Below are positions 12,122-25,175 of a DNA stretch of 64,000 nucleotides, piece by piece. The position numbers and the translations under genes were made by a program. Position 1 is the stretch's first letter, and every line of letters starts with the position of its first letter. This stretch comes from Phascolomyces articulosus (taxonomy: Eukaryota > Mucoromycota > Mucoromycetes > Mucorales > Lichtheimiaceae): contig JAIXMP010000006.1 in assembly GCA_025677815.1 (NCBI GenBank), positions 1,054,001-1,118,000 of the forward strand, written 5' to 3'. Below the pieces are notes generated by a model, which was given only the letters and a program-made list of their open reading frames with translations, ran no database searches and was not told where the DNA came from.

Positions 12122-12639
12122 AATAGATAGTTTTTTATTTTTATTTGCACATATTGCATTATTATTATTTGAATCCATCTCTCTCTCCATCTTATTATAA
12201 TATACTATTTTAAAACAATGTTGATGATACCATATTATTCTATTATTATAAAAATTTACTTGGCTTTTCCTTGAGCATTGATATGATCTAGTTATGTATT
12301 GTGTTTTGAAGAATCAAGAATTTATTACGACGTAATCCCAGAAAATAGAATCTTCTTAGGGGTAAAATAGGATATCAATGTAGAAATAAGCATATTAGTT
12401 TGTTTTTTTTGGGCTATCATGCATAGTTTCCCGTATAAATATATATATATATATATATATAATTCAAAAAGATCACTATGGCAAATAAGACTACTACTAA
12501 TATAAGTAAATGTAAAAGACAAATAGAAGAAGCAAGGTGCGTGAAGTAAGGAGGGGGTATATTATTTTACATATTTACAAAAAAAATGCGATAAAAGAAG
12601 GAGCCCGCCATCTTTTTTTATCATCCTCTTATATATAAA
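12122..12639. other. Convergent 3' intergenic region
   Basis: 518 bp between the 3' ends of the MBOAT and cyclase genes. It is AT-rich and includes an (AT)n microsatellite at about 12439-12462. There is no coding evidence. Confidence 0.6.
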
Positions 12640-15600
12640 TTATGCACACAGATCAGCTGGTTTTCCCCGTGAATATAAATTAGCAGGATCAGGATTACAA
12701 TAAATATGTGCTGGAATATTGAGTTGATCAAGGTCTGTACGAGCACGATCGGTCCACTCAATTCGATCCGAGGGTGTGAATGCATATTTTCCAAGATTAG
12801 CCCAATAGTATGCTTTCAGGAATCGAATTTCTTGGATAAAGTGCATTTCATAGATGCCATGACGTAGTACCTAAAAACATAGAAATAAAATGGAATAAGT
12901 TTTCTGAGAGGATCCATGATTTTTCATCAAAAAAATATATAATCATGAAATCGATATCCAATGGCTTTACCAAATAACCTTCCACCGTACGACCGGTGCT
13001 TATATACGGTAATGCACGGGCAAGATATAAGCATGGCTGTGTAAATTCCCAAAATTTAACCTGTTGAAAGGCATGATTGATTCGTGCAACACCCAGATTG
13101 AATCGATCATAGTTTCGTGCGTCCCCCATAGAAACCAAATCTACCTGTTCATATTCAATTAATCGATATAGACCCATGGTTGCAAAGATCAAGCCAAAAA
13201 TTGGGAAAGTATTTGCTATAAAATAAAAAAGGTCAAAAGAGAAAGGTAACTAGTTGTCCGTTGCGGATCACAGAGGAGAGACAAATAAATGAAATACTTA
13301 CGCGTCACTGTAAGGGCAGGAAGACTATTGACAAGATTACGAAGATGGCGTCTTGCATATTCATAATTTCTTGCCCGTGCATAATAAGCTATCAAGGTTC
13401 CATGGATAGCAATCTTATTGTAATCCGCTGCTTGTTTGACATGAGCTTCCAATAATGCAACAAATGGATCACAGTCGCGTAATCGATCCATCACGATAGC
13501 ATTTCCTATGTTATAGACACCTAACCAAATTTCTGCTTCATAATCACCATTGCTATGAGCTGTATCCGCCATTTGTTTCAATAACAATAAATCTTCGGGT
13601 GAACTGTCTAATCGACCTTCGAAAATACGCATCGTAATGACCAAACCAACAGAACGATAAAAAGCCTGGCAATCTGTAATCACACCAAGTGTCCTTACAG
13701 CTTGGATGGATTGATATAATAAATCCCTGGCATTGTTGAACTTGCCAGCGGCAAAACAAAGAAATGCACAAATGGTCAATGTACCCGGATCGTTCTTTTC
13801 CTCCATATGTCGCAATGCCTTGGTGATATAAAATATACTATGTTCCTTTTGGTCATTAATCCAGGAAAGAAGTGAATTCCGTGCCAAGAAAAGTGTGTAA
13901 TTGGGTCCATCTTCGTTTAATCGTTCGCATGCGTTTAAACCAATCAAACATGTATACACAAATGAATGTCCTTTGCCCGTATAGAAGTAAATATTGGAGA
14001 GCTGTGCCATAATTTCGACAACACGTTTCCAAATAAGTTTCTTGCCTGGCTTAGAGTATTTATTCCATGCACCCCATCGTCGATGATGGTATTGAGCCGC
14101 ACGATTGGTCCAAAACTTATACATGAACTCAAGTTCACTACGAGGCCATGGTTCTCCCAATGCATCCAATGCCATAAACAAATATCGCTCTCCTTCGTTT
14201 AATTTCGTACGCATGGTATAACACATTCCCAGTCGTCGATAAATATCGCTATAATGCACTCGACCAAATTGTGCTGCTATACTTTCATTTTTATCCAAAA
14301 TCTCCACAATCTTTTTCAAATTGTCTGTGGCTTCGGGTAATAGATACGATTTGATGTTTAAATCAGCAAGCTGTTCCAAATAAAAGAGTTGTTTGACCAA
14401 GGCATCGGTTTCCATGTAATGACGCACCACTTTGCTTAACAGATCAGGGTAATTTTCGCGTGTTAGTTGACTTTCGTAATACTTGGCAAGCAATTGATGA
14501 AGAATTATTCGTGTTTCATACGAGACCATGTCATAAATGGCTTGAGGAATTGTAATATGTGAAAATGTATAGACCACAATCTCAGCTTCCTGTAGGTTGG
14601 GTGCATCAATCTGTTGAAGAAAATGATAGACATCAAATCGCTGGATATCGGAAGTAATCTTTTCCATATCATGATCTTTGAAGATGGGGTTGTTTTTGTT
14701 GATCACCGCATCGATTTCGTAGAGTGTGAAATATTGATCTAAGCAACTTGCAACCTAGGATATATCCCATGTTTTTTTTAGTATTTATCCTTGTCGTATT
14801 ATTTCTCTTTTATCGCTTTCTCATAATAAATATAGACTCACTGTTAAAATTTCTTGAAAGCTGGCATCTAAGCGATCAAATTGCATTTTGATAATCCGCT
14901 TATAATCAAAGTTACCGAGTAGATCTGCCAAATCAAATTCACTACTACTCGGTACTAATTCTCCATCTACCACTGTAACATGATTAAAATCTTTGAGGAT
15001 AATCGCCATGTTTCTATTATTATCATTTTTTTAAGTGAGTATATTTACATTCACTATTCGTCCTTGATAAAAGAAAATCAACCATATTTTACAACTTACT
15101 TGACATAAAGGGGATTTCCAGCAGTTCGTTTCTATTGAATATCATTTTCTCATCAGGCATAATGCATATATAAAGTAAGGTAAACCCTTTTTTTTGTACG
15201 TTGAAGTTAAAATACCTGTACTACACGAACAATTTCTGGGCTTACACGCTTGACACCACTTTTAAACGCTTGTAGAATAATCTCACCAATTTCATCTGCA
15301 CCAAGCCCGTTTAACGCGATTTCTTCGTGTGAACCAGAGGAACAGAATTTGCTGATAAATGTCACATTGTAATCTCGAATTTGTCGTGTTGCCATGATAA
15401 TCATGACCCGTTGACACTGTTCATGAATCTGATATAACACTCGAATCGAAGCTGAATCCGCCCCTATAAATAACGATATAAATTGGTGTTTAGTGACCAA
15501 TGCACACGGAGTATCATACAAAATCATGTGCATTTTGTCAAAGAACTTACATTGAACATCATCACATATGAGAACAAGACCTATATGTTCGGAAACATAG

Positions 15601-18600
15601 CGTACCATGCGCGTTATGACTGAAGCAAGTAAAATATCTCTTGCGCGACCATCCAATTTAGCAGTATATCGATTTTCAGGTATATCACTCATGGAGGCAA
15701 AAGCAGCCTTGAATAGCGGTAGCAAACTCTCTTGTTCTCCACATTTATGAAGACAATGAACAATCAAATCCGCCATTTCGTTATTGATATCCGTATTATG
15801 CATACTTCCCGAAGCCGAACGTGTAGCCGATGAATAGGATGCCAAGCGGCGTAACCATTCTCTGTTGCTTATAATAGATAATGATGATGCAGAAGAATTA
15901 CGATCGCCTATACTGATAGGGCTTTGTGGCTGTGCTGGAGGTCCCACGAGATGATTTCCTGATAATGTTGTATTTAAATGCGACATGCGCCGTTTCGTGT
16001 TGGCTGGAATCTTGTCCGAATCGATGATTTCGAATAGAGAAAGTAATAGGTTTCTAACCAAATAATATTTTGAACTTTTTTCCACTATATGATTATGTCA
16101 ATATTAACGACCAAGAATAAAATGTCAGTGTCATTTTCTTTTTGTTATTAATATATTCAATAAATGCCCAAACAGTATTATATAAATAATCACCTTCTGT
16201 TGATGATGACCACCTACATAAAATAAGAATAGAATACTTTTTTTTTAGTTTTTTCAAAGATAAATGGAGCACAAAATGAATGGATGTACATATCATTAAC
16301 AACATACCATGTTACAACTCCTTGAGAAGTAATATTCTTGTTCAAAGCATGAGAAAAGAAACTCTTTCCAACACCAGATGGACCCGAAATAATGAGCACG
16401 TGATGATTCTGTGCCTCGTTCCAATCATCGATAAACTGCTTCGCACGAGCCAACTCCAACCTGTAGCCAATGAAATCGGTATCATGTTGGTAACTCTGCA
16501 GCGATATTCGCTTTGGCTTATTGCCGCTTTGGCCGAACTTTTGGATTTCATAAATCTGAACAGGCTTTACTTTGCCTTTCACAAAATTTTCCCCCATATC
16601 TTCAAATTCACATAAACCTCCAATTTGTTGCTTTGTTGCAGTGTCGCACACAACATTCTTTTTGGCAAATGGAAATTTTAATAAACGTACGGCAAGTATA
16701 ATAGTATCTCCCGAAATACTGGGATCACGACGGTATGGATTGCCCTGAGGAAGGACAGCATTGAAAACAACGCCCGTTGAAAGGGCAATTGCAAAATCGG
16801 GTATTTCCAACTGGCGATAAGCATCACGTAATTCAATGGCGGCCTTGGCAGCAAACACTGCCTCTCGTTCATGTGAAAGAGGTGGTAGACCAAATACAGC
16901 TAATAGTGTAGCACCTATAATATAACCAGTAAGAAAAAAAATCATGTTAATGGTCCCCTCCACCTTTTAGATAGGGCTTTGAAATCAAATACATCTTTAA
17001 AAAATAAAATTACCTTTATCATCCACTGCGAATTGCTGTAACATGCCTTCATATTTCACTAGTAACTGCATTGCCTGAACAGTTGCTTTTTGTGCAATTT
17101 CTAATCCTTCAGAACTCGCTACAGTGAGTTTGCCCAAACTAACAAACATAATGGTTACATCCCGAAAATGAGCAGGAAAATTTCCATCTGGGCTATGCTG
17201 AAGTCGATAAAGTGCGCTTCGGTTGACGTATTTATAATAGTTTGCATTGGAGTCGTTCGACAGTTCAAAATAGTTAATGTTGCGTATTTTAGGTACAAGA
17301 GGTTCAATATTTAACCGTGATGCTTGTTTTTGCAATTCTGGTCTAGTTGAAAGATAACTTGCATTGGGTGTCGATCCACTACTGATAGAAGGATGATGAT
17401 GATGTCGATTATGATGTCCAACTAATCCTCTACTGTTATTGCTTCCTTTTCTGGGATGATCGTCTGGTTCTCTCGATTTGACAATATAAAATTCTTTTCG
17501 TTTTTCATAAGTTACGTCCAATGGTTGAGTCAAGACAAGAGAATAAATTTCTGGTGTAATACTCATCTCGCCTGCTTTTGCTGCTGTAAGAGCATCCTCC
17601 AATGATTCAACTGCAGGTCCCGATATAGCATATTCAAGTCGACCACTGTATTCTGTAAAATAGATATCAACTGAATCTGGCACATCTGCGCTCATTTTTG
17701 ATATTCTTTTGCTTTTTCGATCACCAGCGCCAGTGGCAGCACTGCTGCTATTACCAATACCGCAATTATGATCTCCACCATACCCATTCATCATCTTTGA
17801 TGTACGATCTGCTGGTCGATATTCAGGATTCATTTCACCAATAATGACGTTGGTAACATCACCACAAGATACTGCAATATGAAGTTCTAGATCAATGGCA
17901 TTTTTATTGTTATTGCATGAATCACTGGAAACACTCGATCGTCGTGCATAAATCTTGCCATTTTGGTTTTTACGTCGTATAAAGGGTATACAACTCCAGA
18001 TATCAAATGCCATGGAATACTCATCTGGGTATTCTGTAAAATCATCTATAGAATCAGGACCTGTTGGTCGTGTTGCAGTGGTCGAAGAAGAAGGTCGTCT
18101 ATGTTGTAATTTTTGGTGATCTTCATTACTCGATGAACTTTGTCCATCAAATAAAAAGAAACGTTGCATTTTGACTCCACGTGCCTGGTGTCGATCTATT
18201 TCACCCGATGATGTTCTATGTTTGGTTCGCTCTTCTGCTGTAAGATAGACGCGATAATGGGATAATCGTGCAAGTAATTGTTGACCACATTCTACAGCAC
18301 GTCGTACAAGGACTCGTCGTTGTCGTTCAGATGCTTCTCGTGTATTCCCAGCAAAGCTACCATCTAATTCTGAATCTGCTTCACTTGTGGATGCACTCGG
18401 TTCTTGTACATTTTGTTGAAAACTCACTAATACTGCATCGCCAAGAAACTAATTATAAATCATTTTTTTTAGTTTTTCTATTTTTGTCAACACCCAAAAC
18501 AAATAATTATAATAATAATTTACTACCTTGACAACATCACCACCAAAAAATTCAATGATTTGAATACACTAGAATGAATTAATTAATGAAAAAGAGAGAG

Positions 18601-19306
18601 AGAGAAATAATCATGTTAGGTTAGATATATTATGTTATACATTGGTGAATAATAATGAAAGTGAATAAAAAGGTACGAATAGGATATATATATAAAATAT
18701 ATAATGCAGTATGAGGCGCAAAAGGAATATTCATGCATACTTCACCCATATATGCTCCGATTTCTAATGCGATGGCTTCGGCACCTGATTCACCTTTTTC
18801 GGTAGCCAGCGTCGTCAACTACAAAATAAGGTAATTTAATGGGTTTGTGTGAGTAAAAAAAAACCCATAAGCCAAAAAATAAAAGTTACTCTTTTGATAT
18901 GGAAGAGATGAATGAGTCTATATATTTTGATGGCCATAATTTACCTGACTGAAGCCTATAAACGAAAGATTGAGAGAAGAAAAAGTTTAATCGTCTTTAA
19001 GATTATAAAGGAGAGCTTGATGTTTTTTTGATTTTCATTACCAACAACATCCACCATAAGAACTACACCAAATTGCGTTTGACTATAGGGAATATCCAAA
19101 TGGTCATGAAGGGCATGCAACGATCGCACATACTATTTGATTTTCAATGAAAAGAAGAAAAAAAAAAGAAAGTGATCGAAGGTTTGTATTCCCATTGTTA
19201 ATTATTAATTCTTTCAAAAAGATTCGTTAAGAGATTAAGATAGACGAAAAAATAAAGAGAGAAAAAAAGAACTTGCTTTTGCAATATATGGAGCAATGTT
19301 GAACAT
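12640..19306 (-). CDS. ADCY10-like ('soluble') adenylyl cyclase: two class III cyclase domains, P-loop ATPase, helical C-terminus
   Basis: Predicted to make cAMP from ATP. Fourteen exons give about 1,760 residues. C1: GVVLMVDVVGF supplies the first metal Asp, GGDVVKFLGDAVLV the second Asp and the adenine-site Lys, and AVSCGDV and YAISGPAVES follow. C1 carries large Ser/Asn-rich insertions (about 130 and 80 residues). C2: VTIMFVSLG, LLAVFGLPPLSHE, ALSTGVVFNAVL, then SISGDTIILAVRLL, in which the transition-state Arg is present but the Asn position is Ile. A Walker A (GPSGVGKS), sensor-like VLLICDDVQ region (as VLICDDVQ), RTAGNPLYVK and a TPR-like helical half follow, as in animal sAC. Exon 3 is 11 nt (18945-18955); other small exons are 20 and 32 nt. 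The start at 19306 (MFNIAPYIAK) is chosen because exon 1 joins in frame through a GC-AG intron (19133-19276). Coding could extend further upstream. Family confidence is high; activity is uncertain. Confidence 0.88.
18945..18955 (-). other. 11-nt microexon of the adenylyl cyclase gene
   Basis: The 11 bases GCTTCAGTCAG (read on the minus strand) are flanked by a TATAG acceptor and a GTAAAT donor. Including them joins the VDVVG end of exon 2 to LTTLATEKGE with residues GFSQ, restoring the family pattern D-x-x-G-F after the first metal Asp. Skipping the exon would shift the frame. Confidence 0.8.
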
Positions 19307-19678
19307 GGCAAGTAGTTTGCCCGAAGAGCGATTAGGAAGATTGCTTGTTTATTACAAAACTGTTCCAATAGGTTTTTTTTTTGTTGGGTAAAAAAAGCAC
19401 ACTTTTTTGGTTACACGGTTTCGTCTGGACAAAACAAAATGCGGTTTTGGTAACAACCTTTTGGCTTTTCTTTCGTTTCTTTTTCTTTCTTCCATGGTGT
19501 TGATGACGCACCCCCAGTTATTAAAAAGCGGGGGTGGCACATGAATCAAGCATAGTAACCCATTCCATTCTATTCTATTCTATAATTCATTCAATCGTTC
19601 CCATGCAGACAAAAATCCTTTTTTTTCCTCCACTTTTTTTTTTTTTTGGAATAATGAAACAAAATTTCAATTGATAAT
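19307..19678. promoter_or_regulatory. Upstream region of the cyclase gene
   Basis: 372 bp between the cyclase start and the 3' end of the Tim17-family gene, both on the minus strand. A 65-codon frame on the minus strand (19352-19549) is Lys/Arg-rich. It ends at stop codons before the cyclase exon, so it is either an upstream ORF or chance. A pentanucleotide ATTCT-like repeat lies at about 19560-19582. Confidence 0.4.
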
Positions 19679-20429
19679 TTATTCTTTATCATCATCATGA
19701 TTCATTCGAGATCGAATCCATGTCATGTAACTAGGTGGATTCCCAGAAATATATCGATGAATATCAGATAATCCACCCGTTACAAGACCGAATGCAGCTC
19801 CAAACATTAGCGAATATCTTACACTTCCTCTTGATAATTTAGCTGGATTTTTTTTATCAATCATTAGTCATATTAACAAAATCAATTTATTTACATGGAT
19901 ATGAAAAAAAAGAAGACTTACTAAACGCTGAAAAGAGAGCTCCAGAAACAGTTCCTGCTGTTACAGAATTAAGTACATCCGGTTCACCACGTACATGATC
20001 TAATCCAGCTTCAATAGCACCATACATCAAACATAATCCACCTGTTCGTACAGCATATCGAGCACCTCGTTTAATCCCACCTAACGCCATTCGATAATTT
20101 TTTGTTTTATGATAAAAATACCATCCTTGGACCGTGGTCGGTAAACGATGGGCATTCTCGGCAAGATATTGAAGACCTGCATGTCGACCACCAATAAATG
20201 ATCCAATACTGAATCCCCAAAAACTACCCACACCCGCCATGAGTATTAATCGTTGATTCACACCAAGACTTGCTCGACCTGTCAAACCCATTTGCTGGTC
20301 ATGGATCGTGGTTGGATCGTCATGGGTGTCAAAATTAGGAGGAATAGTCGTTACACTCACACCGTCAGAGAGTGTATATTGTGGTGGTGTATAAACATTA
20401 ACAGGTGATGATGATTCTTGTTCACTCAT
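19679..20429 (-). CDS. Tim17/Tim22/Tim23-family membrane protein
   Basis: Two exons, about 220 residues, starting MSEQESSSPVNVY. Four Gly-rich helices are visible: MAGVGSFWGFSIGSFIGG, MALGGIKRGARYAVRTGG, LCLMYGAIEAGLDHVRG...NSVTAGTVSGALFSAF, and after the intron YSLMFGAAFGLVTGG. The GxxxG-type packing and the basic R-x-G-x-R loops are those of the Tim17/22/23 superfamily. The protein is therefore probably in the mitochondrial inner membrane. It is not one of the core translocase subunits I would recognise; a TIMMDC1-like or fungal orphan member is more likely. The acidic/basic tail ends NHDDDKE. The exon join (GCGTTTA|CTAAATTA) keeps frame. Confidence 0.72.
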
Positions 20430-21325
20430 GTTTTTTTTTTTTTTTTTGGCGAGTTAAATATATACAAATAAAAATTGGTGGTTTTCTGAGATGTTCCTGG
20501 TACTTTTTGTTTCGTTTCTCCGCTGTTGTTTCTTTTCGTATTATTCAACCAAAACTCTTATTACTATCCAAGTTCACCAAATCAATTTCACCGATGAACA
20601 ATAAGTTATCAACAATCGAACGATATATACGTCTCAGTAATAAATGATAACAAACCAAAAAAAAAAAAAAAAAGAAAAGAAAAAAAAGCGCAAGCTAACA
20701 ATAACACAACGATAAACGACAGTTGCCAATACGCTATATTTCCAGACCGCAACCACTCGTTTCCCCAAGGACGTACAAATGTCGCTATATTGAATGACCT
20801 TGAAGATAATATTCACCTTGATCCATACCAGTTTTTACGATTTATTCATCTGTAAAGCACACACCAAAATCGCAAGTAACAAAGCTAAAGAAATACTTCT
20901 TGCATATCGACAAATCTAACGATACAAGGGAGAGAGAGAGAGAGCTGATTATGTTGATCCTACATTTTTTTTTATTAAATGGATTGAGAATCATGCACTA
21001 TGTAGAATCAGACAAAGCGTTGTGCTGTATCTTGTTGAATAAGAAGCATTCAATTTAGTTATGGTCAAGCAGATATCCATATCCATATATTACCATTCCC
21101 GTGGTCAAACACGTTGCCATACATTGGATAATAATATATAATTTGTATTTTATTTATTTTTACCATGGTTAGGATATAAGAGTAGCATATTGTTGAGGAT
21201 GAATGCTGTTCATTGTTTTTTTTTCAAGCATATATAACAAATTTATATCAACATTGAAAACATATTAAAAGATAATTTACAATATTTATTATGAAAAAAA
21301 AAAGCTACGCTGAGTATATTTATGT
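20430..21325. other. Intergenic region
   Basis: Holds the Tim17-family gene promoter and the 3' flank of the first dehydrogenase. A T-rich tract abuts the start at 20430-20448, an A-rich tract lies at about 20657-20690, and a (GA)n run at about 20931-20944. No coding evidence. Confidence 0.55.
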
Positions 21326-22337
21326 TTACCAAGGAAGAGATTTGCCTTCATAATCTACAAATGTTCCATTGGATTCCTTGGTAGAACCTTCGATAACAGA
21401 AAGCATTCCGCGAATAGAGACTTCGGGAGTAATATGGGCATCCTTGCCACCCATTCTAGTTTGGACATAACCAGGATGCACATTCAAAACCGTAAAACCT
21501 TCACCAGCAAGAGTTTCAGCAAAGAGTTTACCCAACATGTTTTCTGCTGCCTTGGCGATGCGATACTATGTATGTATTAATTTTCATCGTATAAAAGAAT
21601 AAATTAGTATAAAATAAAATATGCCACACAGTATAATGAATGTTTCTATTTGATGGTTAACCCCATCCTAAGCTTTCTATACGCACCGATGGGCCAAACA
21701 TAGCATTGGCTAATGTAATAGATCCAAGAACGGAAGTGATATTAACAATACGGCGTGTGCTGGCTTTGCGAAGAAGTGGTAAAAATGCTTGAGTTACATC
21801 GGATGTCCCAATGACATTGGTATCAAAAACTTTCTTGTATTCTTCAGCAGTACTAAATGATATAAAAAACCAGAACAATATGAATTTAGCACCTGTGAAT
21901 CAATGTATCCCTATTTTAATTCACAAGAAAAAGTATATGTAGATGGCTTTACGTGTTGGTTGCATCAGCATCTCGAGAACCAGCGATACCTGCATTGTTA
22001 ATAAGGGTATCAATGCCTTGAGGAGCCAATTGCTCGATTCTAGCTACTGCAGCCTATTATTATAAAGAAGTCCCTGTCAGAATTATATAGTGTAACACTT
22101 GAACTTCCCACAATGTTATTTTTATTATTTCTATCATCTTACCTTGATAGATTCAGGATTGACTGTATCTAAATCGACAGCGTAAACAGTTTTATTATCC
22201 ACTAAGGCTGCCAAATCTTCGGAAGCAGCAGTATTACGAGCACAAGCAATCACAATATCACCCTTCTTTGAAAGTTGCCGAACAAATTCGGCACCTAATC
22301 CACGGGAAGCGCCGGTAATTACGTATGTGGATGGCAT
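21326..22337 (-). CDS. Short-chain dehydrogenase/reductase (SDR), paralog A
   Basis: NAD(P)-dependent oxidoreductase of the classical SDR family, four exons, about 240 residues. The start MPSTYVITGASRGLG at 22337 gives the Rossmann TGxxxGxG motif at residues 8-15. Next come NNAG in LINNAGIAGS, NVIGTSDVTQAFLPLLRK, the catalytic Ser in NITSVLGS, and the active-site YRIAK (YxxxK) that begins the last exon. HPGYVQTRMGGKDA follows and the protein ends VDYEGKSLPW. The overall pattern resembles the C-factor/sniffer-like single-domain SDRs. The substrate cannot be inferred. A second copy of the same design lies 1.8 kb upstream in the same orientation. Confidence 0.88.
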
Positions 22338-24182
22338 ATTGAGTATAGAAAATATAGGTACAAAAAAAATAGAATTATGGTGTAATAAAAACTCCAAAGG
22401 TCTGAAAAGCACTTTCTGTCCTTTTTATACCCAAATGACGTGAGCAAAAAAAAAAAAAAACCACGTTTAATTATATAGGAGATGGAAACAAATCATTCTT
22501 ATTCGACGTATCCTCAATATTAACCGTTCAAGTTTTCCCGCCAAAACATTTGTGAGTCAGCTCAAAACTCAACACGTAGTAATAGACCCCCAGCATGAAT
22601 AAACAATGGAGCTCATTATGATTGATTATTAATCAAGCACTCTTCCTCACAAAAAAAATCCTAGATAATTAAGCATGATCGTCATAGGTGATATAAGTAC
22701 AGCAATAGCAATATATTATTTGAATAATGAGTAACGAACCCTTGAATGAAAAGTCAAACATTCCATATATGCTGCTTGGTTAGGCAAAAAAAAAGTGTCT
22801 TTTTATATATAGACCTGTCAATAAGAAACCCTTGTTGGCTTCGCTGCATGAATGAGATGGATCATAGTAAGATATACTGACAATCTCTTTATTATTCCGT
22901 ATTAGGAACAGATGTGTCATCACACCATTTATATTATGGAACTAAGTGCTTCTACTATATATTTATCCACGGTGAATTAATACTATTTTTGATTAGCAAG
23001 ACTAATTTCACCATATCTTATCGTCATGGTGATATACTTTCATAATATATACAGTAGCAATGATTTAATGTACAAATTATTTGCGTTAAGTCATATAATT
23101 TTTGCGCTGATTTTTCACCAAAATCATTGATTTAAGCAGGAAGATGCAAAATGACGCCATTAATTTGGAAAAAAACTGTAGTAGTAACTCTTTATATAAA
23201 AGTGATACTACACTAAATGACTAGTCTTTATCTTTTTTATGAATCAATTGTTATAAGCATAATACTATAATACTCAATCTATCTAAAGAACATGTGGTTT
23301 AGTAATATTCGTCGACTGTTCACACACGCATCTTCTTTAAACCAGAAATCTCCAAACATTACCTGTATAACAAATATGTTTATAAATATTCTTTTTATAA
23401 AAATATTATTACGTAACTAGATTGATACATCCTCCAAATTGTAATTTTTGTTTTGTAATAATTATTTTGCTTCTGTTAAATCTTTACACCTTCTCTTTAT
23501 TCATTTTTTGAAATGAGGGCGGGCCTATCAACATATATTTAACGGATAATAACTACCAAAACTCTTAGTTTGTTTTTTTTTTTTGCCAATGGCTCTGTAG
23601 TAACTGGACCTCAATTGAGTTGTGCACTTAATAGGTATATATTTATATATCACACTACAAAAATTAGACTTGTGGAGTGTATTTGAAACTATTTAAAACT
23701 TATCTTGTTAAAAACTATTACATATTAAGTACTCAGTAATTTATTATATGCAAGAACTCTAAGCAATGTAATGGTGTGGCCCACTACGACAGTATACAAT
23801 CCATAAGGTTGTTGATCAGCATATCTGCGAATATCAAGGTATACAGGGATAATTGCATGGATGAATATGAATGACCGCATGGGCGAGCATGGACAGGTGC
23901 ATGGTTGTATGGTGCATGAGCTCTTAAATGAGGTTACCTTTCAAATATTGAATATTGAAGTTAAGCCATAAAATTTTATTATTATTATAGTTTACTTTTT
24001 TATCAAGTCCAAGGCAATCAGAAATATAAAGAAACATAATTTTTCAAATAAGAAATATGTATGTCATCATTTTTTAGTCTATAATAGCTATGTATCAGTG
24101 TTTTTATTATTATTAATTAATTCCATCATATTCTAGACAAACATTCTTTGAATTTATAAAGTACAATACTAATTATTCCTTT
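22338..24182. other. Intergenic region between the paralogous SDR genes
   Basis: 1.84 kb of AT-rich sequence with no coding evidence. A poly-A tract occurs near 22447-22460 and a T-run near 23573-23584. Around 23850-23925 the hexamer GCATGG recurs in an irregular array (GCATGGATGA, GCATGGGCGA, GCATGGACAG, GCATGGTTG). Confidence 0.5.
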
Positions 24183-25175
24183 TTACCAAGGAATTTCATT
24201 TCCTTCGTATGAAATGTATTTTCCATTTTTTTCCTTGGATAAGTTATCAATAACAGATAGCATTCCACTGATTGAATCCTCAGGTGAAACAGGAGCATGC
24301 TTAGTCCCCATTTTGGTTCTTACCCATCCTGGGTGTAAAGCCAAAACCGTAAATGATTCTTCACCAAATTCACAGGCCATCATTCTAGTTAACATATTAA
24401 GGCCTGTTTTTGATACACGGTACTGAAAATGAAATAATAATAAATAATCAGTATTATATATTACATATTACTCAAGTGTTGGATATATTAGACAGGTAAT
24501 ATAATGATAAAAATGCTTACGGAAGTTGCGGTACCCGTCGTGGTATTTTCAATTGAAGCCATAATGGAGGCTATGTTGATAATATAACGTGTATTGCGTT
24601 TACGAAGCAATGGCAAAAGAGCCAAAGTGATATTAGAGGTACCAATAACATTCGTTTCAAAAGCGTCACGATAGTGGTCTGGGGTTCTACAAAATGTATA
24701 AATGTATTGGTTACACGACAATGCTCATGTAGCTATTTATATGAAAATATTTTCAAATAAATAAAATTCTTACGTTGTTGTTACATGAGCGCCAAAGCCT
24801 CCTGGAGAACCTGCGTTATTGATTAAAACATCGATACCTTCTGGTGCTAATGTTTGTATTTTATCGACAGCCGTCTAAAGAAAAAGTAAAAGTTTTTGAT
24901 TTATATATATCAATGATGCGCAAAAAGAAATCAAACATTCCTTGAGATCACTGAAATGAGTAATGATTATAAATAAATACCTTGACGGAATCCAGATTCA
25001 CAATATCCAAAGTAGCTACATGGACATTTTTATTGACTGCTAATGCTTGAAGTTCTTCTGATTTTTCAGGATTACGTGCGCATGCAATGACGATATCATC
25101 TCTGGCAGAGAGTTGCTTAACATATTCAAGACCAATTCCTTGAGAAGTACCTGTGACAACGTAAATCATTGGCAT
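24183..25175 (-). CDS. Short-chain dehydrogenase/reductase (SDR), paralog B
   Basis: Same architecture and exon plan as the downstream SDR. The start is MPMIYVVTGTSQGIGLEYV at 25175 (TGxxxGxG), then IACARNPEKSEELQAL, LINNAGSPGG, FETNVIGTSNITLALLPLLRK, catalytic Ser in NIASIMAS, YRVSK (YxxxK) at the start of the last exon, HPGWVRTKMGTKHAP, and an ending YISYEGNEIPW. The NVIGTS, LPLLRK, HPG and SISGMLSVI blocks match paralog A almost word for word, so the pair arose by tandem duplication. The two copies differ clearly in the substrate-loop region after the Ser, so substrate ranges may differ. Confidence 0.88.

Noticed and set aside
23840..23860. Homing-endonuclease-like site (ACAGGGATAAT)
   Set aside because: Only a partial match to the I-SceI recognition site and no endonuclease gene nearby.
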